From contig JACRQG010000008.1 in NCBI GenBank assembly GCA_016222805.1, positions 658,978 through 704,962 on the forward strand: a stretch of DNA of 45,985 nt, read 5' to 3'. How positions within the stretch are numbered: position 1 is the stretch's first letter; the number at the start of each line of letters is the position of its first letter. Of the stretch, positions 39,604 to 45,985 are shown piece after piece. Below the pieces are notes generated by a model that saw only the letters and a list, made by a program, of their open reading frames with translations, was not told where the DNA came from and ran no database searches. Position numbers and translations under genes: made by a program. This DNA is from Verrucomicrobiota bacterium. GTDB taxonomy: Bacteria; Verrucomicrobiota; Verrucomicrobiia; Opitutales; Opitutaceae.

Positions 39604-42033
39604 TCACTCCGCCCGCAACGCTTCCACCGGATCGACGCGGGTGGCGCGCCGGGCGGGAAGGTAACACGCCAACGCGGCCACCAGGATCAGGAGGAACGGC
39701 ACGCTGGCAAAGGTCAGGGGATCGAAAGGACTGACCCCGTAAAGAAAACCCGCCAGCAGATGAGTCACCGCGAGGGCCAGGGCCAGGCCGGCGACGGTCC
39801 CGGCCAGCGCCAGCCGCATCCCCTGTCCAAGCACCTGGCGCAGCAGATCGGCCGGCGTCGCCCCCAGGGCGAGCCGCACGCCGAACTCCGGCGTGCGCTG
39901 GCTGACGGCGTAGGCCATCACGGCGTAGACCCCCAGGGCCGCCAGGATCAAGGCGACCGCGCTCAGGAGCACGAGCAGCCGCGAGGCCACCCGGTGGGGA
40001 AACAGCACGAGACTGGAATGGGCCGTGAGGGGCAGGGTCTGTCGCAATTCCACTCCGGGATCGATCTCCCGCAGCCCCTGTCGCACCGCCGCCGTCATCC
40101 CGGAAGGACTGCCCTTCGTCCGGACGCAAAGATCGAGATCGAGGTCGGGCACGCCCTGCGTAAAGGGCAGGTAGAAGAACGGCCGCGGGGGTTCGTCCAG
40201 GCGGTTGTACTTCCCGGTGCGCGCCACTCCGACCACGGTCCGCCAGGTCTTGGCCCCGGTCCGGAAGCGCCGGCCCAGGGGATCCAGCCCCGGCCAGAAC
40301 TGGCGCGCGAAGGCTTCGTTCACGATCGCAACCGCCGGGGCGGAGAGGGTGTCCTGCTCGCCGAAATCCCGCCCGGCGAGCAGGGGTATGCGCAGGGTCG
40401 CAAAATACCGCGGCGAGATGATGGCGTATTCGTGGGTCGGATTCTCCCCGGGCCGGGGCGTGTAACCCTCGACAAAGACGTTCCAGCCCTTGCACCCCGT
40501 GAGCCCGAGGGGCAGCCAGCTGGCGAGGGCGACGTCCTCCACCCCCGGCAGGGCGGCGAGGCGCTGCTGCGCCTGCTGGTAGAACGCCGGGCCGGTCTCG
40601 CGGGTATAGCCGTTCATGCCGATTTGCAGCCGGGCGAGGAGCACGCCCTCGGGGGCGAAGCCGAAATCGACCTCCCGGGCGCGGTCGAGTCCCTTCAGGC
40701 AAAGTCCCGCGCCGATCAGCAGCACGAGAGCAAGGGCGATCTCGGCCAGGACCAGGGCGCGGCGCACGCGCTGGGTCGCCGCTCCCGCCAGGGCGGAACG
40801 GCCGCTTTCCTTCAACACTTCATGCGGAACAAGCCGCACCGCCTGCCAGGCCGGCACGAGGCCGATCACCAGCGCGGTCACCAGCGAAAAGGCCGCCGCC
40901 GCCAGCACGGTGGGCGCTTCGAGGGAAAAATCGAGCTGCGCGCGGGCGGCCAGCTCCGGCGGCAGGAACCACCGCACGGCATCGGTTGCCCAGCTGGCGG
41001 CCAGGAGGCCGCCGAGACCGCCGACCGCCGCGAGCACGACACTCTCGGCCAGGAAGAGGCGCAGGATCCGCCCCGGGCTCGCGCCGCTGGCCAGGCGCAC
41101 GGCGACTTCCTTGCGGCGGCCGGTGGCGCGTGCGAGCAGCAGGCTGGCCACATTGGCGATGACGATGAGCTGCACCCCGAGGCACACCACGAGCAGCAGG
41201 CGAAGCGCGGGCCCCATGGTGGCCTGGGCGCCCCACGGACACTCCGAGTTGGGTACGACCCGGTGGCGGACCTCCCGGTTCGTGTCGGGATGGGCCAGGG
41301 CCTGGCGCGCGTCATGGGCGGCCACGGCCGCGCGAGCCTGCTCCAGGCTCACGCCGGGCTGGAGGCGGGCGATGTTGTGCCAGCCACGGGCCGATCGCCC
41401 GGTGAGGAAATCGTGACCCTGGTTGCGAACCTCCCAGATCATCGACAGGGGCGCCCAGAGATCGATCGTGCCACCTCCGATGGTCCCGTGGAACGCCGCC
41501 GGCACGACGCCCACGATCGTGAACTGATGCCGGTTCAGATCGATCACCCGCCCGAGCACCGACGGACTGCCGCCGAATCGCCGCCGCCAGAGTCGCTCGC
41601 TGATCACGGCGACCGGATTGCCCCCGGGCTTCCGATCCTCGTCCGGCAGGAAGGTCCGCCCCACCAAGGGCGACACCCCCAGGAGGGAAAAGGTGTTGGC
41701 CGAGACCACCTGGGCCGGAATCCACTCCGGCTGGCGGTCGATCGTGAGGCAGGCCGTCGTCGGCATCGACGCCTGGGTGCCGACGAAGACCTCGGAGAGC
41801 GCGTCGAAGTCGCGCAGATCCGGCAGCGACACCGCCCCGCCTCCGTAGTTGGAAACCAAACACACGAAGTCGCGCTGCTGGGTGGTGCCCGGCAACGGCC
41901 GCCAGACCAGGCGGTCGAGCCAGCAGAGCACCGTCGCAAGGGAACCGAGGCCCAGCGCGAGCGTGAGCACAATCACGAGGGTCAGTCCCGGAGTCCGGGC
42001 GAGTTGGCGGAACGCGAGGCGGAAGTCACTCAT
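39604..42033 (-). CDS. ADOP-type orphan permease, second copy
   Basis: An 809-residue duplicated MacB/FtsX-like permease built like the one at 35720-38122 but clearly divergent. Helix 1 is TLVIVLTLALGLGSLATVLC, then a periplasmic domain (GWHNIARLQPGVSLEQARAA). LLLVVCLGVQLIVIANVASL and ATGRRKEVAVRLASGASPGR follow. The second half begins RALVLAEIALALVLLIGAGL and ends AVMAYAVSQRTPEFGVRLAL with YLPARRATRVDPVEALRAE. The two proteins share C-terminal wording (x-x-x-LPARRAxRVxPVEALR) but otherwise differ, so the pair is old. No ATP-binding subunit is close. ATG 42033 begins the conserved MSDFRLAFRQLARTPG. A 302-base gap without features separates it from the TPR gene upstream. Confidence 0.9.
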   Translation of the reverse strand: MSDFRLAFRQLARTPGLTLVIVLTLALGLGSLATVLCWLDRLVWRPLPGTTQQRDFVCLVSNYGGGAVSLPDLRDFDALSEVFVGTQASMPTTACLTIDRQPEWIPAQVVSANTFSLLGVSPLVGRTFLPDEDRKPGGNPVAVISERLWRRRFGGSPSVLGRVIDLNRHQFTIVGVVPAAFHGTIGGGTIDLWAPLSMIWEVRNQGHDFLTGRSARGWHNIARLQPGVSLEQARAAVAAHDARQALAHPDTNREVRHRVVPNSECPWGAQATMGPALRLLLVVCLGVQLIVIANVASLLLARATGRRKEVAVRLASGASPGRILRLFLAESVVLAAVGGLGGLLAASWATDAVRWFLPPELAARAQLDFSLEAPTVLAAAAFSLVTALVIGLVPAWQAVRLVPHEVLKESGRSALAGAATQRVRRALVLAEIALALVLLIGAGLCLKGLDRAREVDFGFAPEGVLLARLQIGMNGYTRETGPAFYQQAQQRLAALPGVEDVALASWLPLGLTGCKGWNVFVEGYTPRPGENPTHEYAIISPRYFATLRIPLLAGRDFGEQDTLSAPAVAIVNEAFARQFWPGLDPLGRRFRTGAKTWRTVVGVARTGKYNRLDEPPRPFFYLPFTQGVPDLDLDLCVRTKGSPSGMTAAVRQGLREIDPGVELRQTLPLTAHSSLVLFPHRVASRLLVLLSAVALILAALGVYAVMAYAVSQRTPEFGVRLALGATPADLLRQVLGQGMRLALAGTVAGLALALAVTHLLAGFLYGVSPFDPLTFASVPFLLILVAALACYLPARRATRVDPVEALRAE

Positions 42034-42335
42034 CGGCAGCGGCAGGTGCCTCCCGCGTAGCACAGTGTGTTCCAGCGGAGGCTGGCGGCGACAGGTGCAT
42101 GGTTGGCAGGGACTTATCGTGGCCGGCCAATCCGAAGCGTCGCTCTATCGCTGCACTCGTGGGAAGCCCGGGTCCCGGACGCGGGACGAAACGTGCAGAG
42201 GAGCTACTTGCCGGCCAAGACATGCGGAGGTGCAGACCGGCCGGAGCATACCGCCGGAGCGGTGGCTGATCCGCGCATTACTTGGCGGAAATCCGGCGGA
42301 GGTTGCGCTGTACCGATCCGGCGCAGCTGCCGGAG
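42034..42335. other. 302-bp gap, nothing recognised
   Basis: Between the second orphan permease and the TPR gene. I see no hairpin longer than a few pairs, no repeat of the families found elsewhere, and no coding frame with a leader or conserved motif. It should hold the promoter of the permease-peptidase unit, but no convincing -35/-10 pair was found. Confidence 0.4.
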
Positions 42336-43226
42336 CTAACCGTTGCGCTGGGCGTTGAGCTTGCGCAGGGCCTCGCTCGCCGGCGTGAAGTTGGGGTCGA
42401 GCTTCACCGCCGCCTCGAAGGCGACGCGCGCCCCGGCCAGGTCCTTCTTCTTCTCGAGCAACTGTCCGAGGCGCCACTGGGCGGCGGCGTGCCCGGGGAG
42501 ATTGGGGGCGGTGGGGGCCGGCAATTCGAGGCAGCGCCGCAACGAAGTCACGCCGCGGTCGACGTTTTGGCCCGTCATGGCGGCAAGCCGGCCGACCTGA
42601 TAGAGCGCGGCGTAGTCATCGGGGCTGGCCTTCAGCACCTCGTCGAACTCGGCGAAGGCGCGGTCGTACTGTTTCTCGCCGGCATAAAGGGTGGCAAAGG
42701 CGATGCGGCCGCGCAGGGTATCCAGCTTCTTGATCGCCTCGGCCTGGGCGGCGGCCTTGTCGAACCCCCCTCCGGCCATGCCCGGGGCCTGGCGGTAGTA
42801 CTCGAAGAGGCTCTGGCGGAATTCAATCGTGTCGGGCCCGAGCTCGACGGCGCGCTGGTAGGCGGCGAGGCACTTCTTCGCCAGGCCGAACTTGGAGAGC
42901 ATGCCCGCCTTCTGCGCACTGCGGCCGTAGGCATCGCCCAGTCCGTGGTGGTGGCGCGCGACGTTCGGCTCCGCGGCCACCGCGGCCTCGAAGTACTTCA
43001 CGGCCTTGTCGGGATCATCGCGGCGGTTGGCGAGCTGGCCGAGATAGTGGTTGACCTCGGGGTGCTTTGGATCCGTGGCAGCCAGTTTTTCGAAGGCCGC
43101 CTGGGCCTCCGCCAGCTTGCGGGCCTCGTAGAGGGAGCGGGCGGCGGCGAGATCTTCGGAAGGGATCCCGGCGGCCGCGAGGACGAGGCAAGTGAGCGGC
43201 AGGAGGAAAAGGGAGCGGAGAGACAT
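42336..43226 (-). CDS. Exported TPR-repeat protein
   Basis: A 296-residue protein with a leader (MSLRSLFLLPLTCLVLAAAG) and about six or seven tetratricopeptide repeats. The repeats are visible as AARSLYEARKLAEAQAAFEK, NHYLGQLANRRDDPDKAVKY, HHGLGDAYGRSAQKAGMLSK, ATLYAGEKQYDRAFAEFDEV, ALYQVGRLAAMTGQNVDRGV, QWRLGQLLEKKKDLAGARVA and the C-terminal ALRKLNAQRNG. These helix pairs bind other proteins; a cell-envelope scaffold is likely. It begins at ATG 43226, directly at the leader. It stands alone between two gaps without genes and is not obviously part of the permease-peptidase unit. Confidence 0.88.
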   Translation of the reverse strand: MSLRSLFLLPLTCLVLAAAGIPSEDLAAARSLYEARKLAEAQAAFEKLAATDPKHPEVNHYLGQLANRRDDPDKAVKYFEAAVAAEPNVARHHHGLGDAYGRSAQKAGMLSKFGLAKKCLAAYQRAVELGPDTIEFRQSLFEYYRQAPGMAGGGFDKAAAQAEAIKKLDTLRGRIAFATLYAGEKQYDRAFAEFDEVLKASPDDYAALYQVGRLAAMTGQNVDRGVTSLRRCLELPAPTAPNLPGHAAAQWRLGQLLEKKKDLAGARVAFEAAVKLDPNFTPASEALRKLNAQRNG

Positions 43227-43737
43227 GGCGGGAGGGCGACAGGGCTGGCGACGCGGAAGAGAAACAGGCCCGCGAAATGCGCAAGCGGAGAAACCAGGGG
43301 CCCCGCCGCGTATCGCCGGGCCCGGGAGTCCCGCGATGCGGCCGAATTTCCCCTGGGGCGCGGGCCGATCTCGCGTTTCGGATCCCGACCTACCCCGCCC
43401 TGCGGGCACCCCTCCCTGGAGGGGAGCTTTCTGCACCGGAGTGTCGACCCAGGTTCGACTCTTCAGCTGTATCCGAGGAATTGAACCACGAATGGTAATC
43501 GCCTGCGAAGGAGGGGGTCTTGCCGCCCACGGAAAGGTCAACGCGGCGCGCAGGGCGACGCTGCGTACTGGTATCGATCCACTTCGCACCGTTTCACGAC
43601 GATTCAGTTGTAGCCGGGGGCGGCGACCCCGGACGGCGCCTTCGCTTTCCTGGTCGAAGCCGGCCTCAGCGCGGCCGGCTACACCATGACCTGTCTCGCC
43701 TTGGGTTGCGGCCCAGAGCCGCGTGGAGGGGGAGCAA
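43227..43737. other. 511-bp gap without a gene, with several repeat fragments
   Basis: CCGCCCTGCGGGCACCCCTC at 43397-43416 followed by a small GGAGGGG hairpin resembles another dispersed GC repeat. TTGAACCACGAATGGTAAT at 43481-43499 is a truncated relative of the ACCACGAA/ACCACGGA repeats. Near 43609-43683 there is a TGTAGCCGG inverted repeat. No frame here has a leader, a known domain or a ribosome site. Confidence 0.5.
43609..43683. repeat. Inverted repeat TGTAGCCGG...CCGGCTACA
   Basis: TGTAGCCGG (43609-43617) and CCGGCTACA (43675-43683) are exact complements, with internal hairpins GGGGGCGGCGACCCCGG and GCCGGCCTCAGCGCGGCCGG. The layout (outer TGTAGxCGG arms with a CGACCCCG core) resembles the paired REP-like units of this window but with different arm bases. 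It lies 55 bases downstream of the Gfo/Idh/MocA stop codon. Confidence 0.65.
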
Positions 43738-45057
43738 CTACACGCCCCAACCTTCGCGGTACTTCGGCCGCAACAGTTCGTTGGCCTCCGGCACGTTGGT
43801 GATGCGAAGGCTGGCCGAGTCCCATTCGATCCGCTTCTTCGTCAGCAGGGCGATGTTGCCGAGCAGGATCGTCTCCGCCTGCGGTCCGGCGATGTCGAAG
43901 TTTGATCCACCCGGCGTGCCTCCCTTGCAGGCCAGGAGCCACTCCTCGTAATGGCCGGGCGAACGGGGCAGGGTCTTCGGCGGCGGCGGAAATTCGCGCA
44001 TCCGCGACTCGGGGAGCAGACGCCCGTTGTAGATCACCCCCTTGTCGCCGACGTAGAGAGTGCCGCCTTCGCCGAGGGAGCGCTCCGGCTCGAGTCCGGG
44101 CGGACGCTCCGGTTTCAGGCCACCATCGTACCACGCGAGCTTGACCGGTGGCAGGCTGCCGCGGGCCGGGAACTGGTAACGCACGATCGAGGCGCTGGGA
44201 AATGTCTCCTTGTACAGTGGACTGGACACCGCCTCCACGCTCGTCGGGGGGCCGAGTTTCAACGCGCGCTGGATTGGCGCGTACGAATGGCACCCGATGT
44301 CGCCCAGGGCCCCCGTGCCGAAGTCGTGCCAGCCACGCCACTTGAACGGATGATAGGCGGGATGAAACGGCCGCTCCGGGGCGACGCCGAGCCACAGGTC
44401 CCACGCCAGCGTAGCCGGGACGGGCGGCTTCTCCTTCGGACGTTCGATCGCCTGCGGCCAGATCGGGCGGTTGGTCCAGACGTGCACTTCGCGCACCGGG
44501 CCAATCGCGCCGGCGTCAAGGTACTCGCACAGCACCCGCACGCTCTCCTCGGCCTGGCCCTGGTTGCCCATCTGCGTCGCCACACGATGCCGGCGCGCGA
44601 GCTCGGTGAGCTGACGCGCTTCCCAGACACTGTGCGTGAGCGGCTTCTGCACATAGACGTGCTTGCCCATCTCGATCGCCATCTTCGCGATCGGGAAATG
44701 CATATGATCGGGCGTCGTCACGGTGACGGCGTCGATCTGGGCATCCATCTCCCGCAACATGACCCGGTAGTCCTGGAACTTCGGCACGTTGGGGTAGAGC
44801 TGTGTCACCCGCTTCGCGCGCGACCAGTCGACGTCGCAGAGGGCGACGATGTTCTCGGAGCTGACCGCCTCGATGTCCGAGGTTCCCTTGCCGCCGCAGC
44901 CGACACACGCGAGGTTGAGCTTCTCCCCGGGGGCCAGGCGACGCGGGGTCCGCACGGTCTCGGATTGCGCGGGCAGCGGGCCGGAAAGTCCCAGCAGGGC
45001 GGCCGCGGAGGCGGCCTGTTTCAGGAGAGCGCGGCGAGACAAGGTCGGTTCGGACAT
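43738..45057 (-). CDS. Gfo/Idh/MocA-family oxidoreductase, Tat-exported
   Basis: A 439-residue NAD(P)-dependent oxidoreductase-like protein acting on sugars or inositol-like compounds. The leader has a twin-arginine motif (SRRALLKQAASAAALLG, 7-23). The Rossmann nucleotide site follows as KLNLACVGCGGKGTSD. TVTTPDHMHFPIAKMAIEMG and HVYVQKPLTHSVWEARQL carry the loop with the conserved Lys (EKP in most members, QKP here). GTGALGDIGCHSYAPIQRAL is the second-domain signature with His as possible catalyst. Periplasmic members of this type are common in Verrucomicrobia and Planctomycetes. ATG 45057 begins the leader. Divergent from the broken methyltransferase gene; alone in its unit. Confidence 0.92.
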   Translation of the reverse strand: MSEPTLSRRALLKQAASAAALLGLSGPLPAQSETVRTPRRLAPGEKLNLACVGCGGKGTSDIEAVSSENIVALCDVDWSRAKRVTQLYPNVPKFQDYRVMLREMDAQIDAVTVTTPDHMHFPIAKMAIEMGKHVYVQKPLTHSVWEARQLTELARRHRVATQMGNQGQAEESVRVLCEYLDAGAIGPVREVHVWTNRPIWPQAIERPKEKPPVPATLAWDLWLGVAPERPFHPAYHPFKWRGWHDFGTGALGDIGCHSYAPIQRALKLGPPTSVEAVSSPLYKETFPSASIVRYQFPARGSLPPVKLAWYDGGLKPERPPGLEPERSLGEGGTLYVGDKGVIYNGRLLPESRMREFPPPPKTLPRSPGHYEEWLLACKGGTPGGSNFDIAGPQAETILLGNIALLTKKRIEWDSASLRITNVPEANELLRPKYREGWGV

Positions 45058-45254
45058 GGCGATGGCCGGGGCGAACCGGCGGCGGCCGGAGCCCGTTTCC
45101 AGAGCGAACCTGCGGACGCAGGTCGTCAACCGACAAGTGCGTCGCGACGGCAATCTCGCCGGCAGCGCCGACTGCGGGTTTCGGGAGAATTCGCGTTCGA
45201 CTTCACCAGCCGGTTGCGCGGGACTCGCTGGTTCGCGGTTTCAACCGCGGAAAG

Positions 45255-45868
45255 ATGAACGCGTCGATTCTGGTGGTGCTCGGGTTGGTTGGCCTGGCGA
45301 TCGGGTGGATCGTCTGGCGCGTGCGGTCGCGACGGGCGTTGCTGCCCTGCCCGTCGGAGTTCCGGTGGCTGGTCGAGTTGGAAAACCCGATCGCCCGCGT
45401 CACGCGATCGGAGCGGTTGGTCCGGCATCTGGCGCCACCGCCCGGCGCGCGGGTGATCGACGTCGGCTGCGGTCCGGGTCGGGTGACGCTCCCGCTGGCG
45501 CGGGCGGTGGGATCGGACGGCGAAGTGGTGGCGCTCGACGTGCAACCCGAGATGCTCACCCGGGTGGCGGCGAAGGCCGCCGACGCGGGGTTGCCGCAGG
45601 TGCACCCCTCGCCGCGGATGCGCGCCACGCCGGCCTGTCTCCGGGATCGTTTGATGGCGCCGTGCTGGTGATGGCGCTGGGCGAGATTCCGGAAGATGTG
45701 AAGATTTTCGCGGTGCTGGCGACCGCGCTCCGACCGGGCGGCCGGTTGCTGGTGGCGGAGAGTATCTTTGATCCGCACTACGTTCGGCGGGAGAAGGTCC
45801 GGAGCCAGGCCGCCGCCGCGGGACTCGTCGAGCAGTCGCTCGAAGGCAACGGCGTGGCCTACATGTGA
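45255..45868 (+). pseudogene. SAM-dependent class I methyltransferase, frameshifted
   Basis: The 5' part (45255 to about 45604) encodes a membrane anchor (SILVVLGLVGLAIGWIVWRV) and the SAM-binding fold (ARVIDVGCGPGRVTLPLA, then GEVVALDVQPEMLTRVAAKA). The frame is lost near the C4 run at 45605-45608: frame 1 leaves homology and stops at 45671. The methyltransferase continues in another frame (AADARHAGLSPGSFDGAVLV, MALGEIPEDVKIFAVLATAL, RPGGRLLVAESIFDPHYVRR) to TGA 45868. One extra C in the C-run would give PQVHPLAADARHAG, a normal sequence. The final GNGVAYM is shorter than usual (AYxxxFR); beyond the TGA the frame reads SFRR, so the stop itself may be a mutation. A sequencing error at the C-run is the main alternative. 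Confidence 0.7.
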
Positions 45869-45881
45869 TCTTTCAGGAGGT

Positions 45882-45985
45882 TGTCCCTCCGAGTCCGTCC
45901 TGAGAGAGATGGGTGTGATGAAAAAACACCTAACCCAGGAGGACCCGAAAGGACATGCATGCCAATGCCCGGACTACCCCGCGTA
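45882..45985 (+). mobile_element. Left end of an IS481-type insertion sequence (cut by window end)
   Basis: Starting 14 bases after the methyltransferase stop, TGTCCCTCCGAGTCCGTCCT looks like a terminal inverted repeat beginning TGT, as in IS481 elements. A leader with AGGAGG (45937-45942) and then an ATG at 45955 follow. The opposite end is outside the window, so the terminal repeat and any target duplication cannot be tested here. Confidence 0.55.
45955..45985 (+). CDS. IS481-family transposase, first residues only
   Basis: The frame from ATG 45955 reads MHANARTTPR and runs off the window. The 'H-x-NARxTPxxR' opening is the common N-terminus of IS481-family DDE transposases. AAAGGA lies just upstream of the ATG, with a stronger AGGAGG further up. 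An ATG at 45919 opens a second frame (MKKHLTQEDPKG), which I consider less likely to be the start. Confidence 0.5.
   Translation, partial: MHANARTTPR

Noticed and set aside
39457-42060. 867-residue open frame opposite the second orphan permease
   Set aside because: Gln/Arg/His/Gly-rich mirror frame without domains; the permease on the other strand is clear.
43440-43470. tRNA-like GGTTCGACTC stretch
   Set aside because: It resembles a T-loop, but no acceptor, D- or anticodon arms can be built around it.

Overview
This window looks like chromosomal DNA of a high-GC, Gram-negative bacterium of the Verrucomicrobiota, most likely Opitutaceae-like. The call rests on gene content and style: three large TonB-dependent outer-membrane receptors (two with the 'VLxxFxV' N-terminal box common in that group), an ECF sigma factor of the Planctomycete/Verrucomicrobial type, duplicated orphan permeases, Tat-exported sugar enzymes and a DUF2760-Hsp70-Hsp70 cassette. 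Several families of palindromic intergenic repeats are also present. No rRNA, tRNA or CRISPR array was found. The taxonomy is inferred from protein style, not from a marker gene.

Layout. 1-1.5 kb: end of an unknown gene, an ECF sigma factor and a small membrane protein. 1.6-5.9 kb: gamma-glutamyltransferase converging on a siderophore-type TonB receptor. 6.1-8.4 kb: a compact leftward operon (double DUF2249 protein, polytopic heme-copper-oxidase-like protein, DUF59/MIP18 protein) behind a textbook FNR-type class II promoter. 8.5-13.8 kb: a second TonB receptor and a secreted beta-helix protein. 14.0-15.1 kb: a 45-residue Lys/Ala/Pro-rich peptide with a Gly-Gly motif, next to an ATP-grasp ligase; this is a candidate undescribed RiPP cassette. 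15.1-23.9 kb: a leftward run with glpF-glpK, two different enolase-superfamily enzymes, a Tat-exported sugar-isomerase-like protein, a secreted protein made of serial TonB C-terminal domains, and an unknown protein.

24-26.5 kb: small exported protein, tatA, a DUF5009 acyltransferase-like membrane protein and a DUF962 membrane protein. 26.7-32.2 kb: the DUF2760-Hsp70-Hsp70 cassette, with three different repeat families in or between its genes; one, a purine-rich tract, encodes a Ser-rich linker inside an Hsp70 gene. 32.3-35.5 kb: a third TonB receptor with a carboxypeptidase-regulatory-like N-terminal domain. 35.7-43.2 kb: two duplicated orphan permeases flanking an S41-like peptidase, then a TPR protein. 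43.7-45.9 kb: a Tat-exported Gfo/Idh/MocA oxidoreductase and a frameshifted SAM-dependent methyltransferase, whose end abuts what looks like the left end of an IS481-type element cut by the window edge.

How the parts fit (inference): the window is dominated by nutrient capture across the outer membrane and catabolism of sugars, acids or glycerol. A separate regulated unit probably deals with low oxygen or nitric oxide. TatA could serve the two twin-arginine substrates encoded here. No ExbB/ExbD or canonical TonB is present, so the receptors must be energised from elsewhere in the genome.
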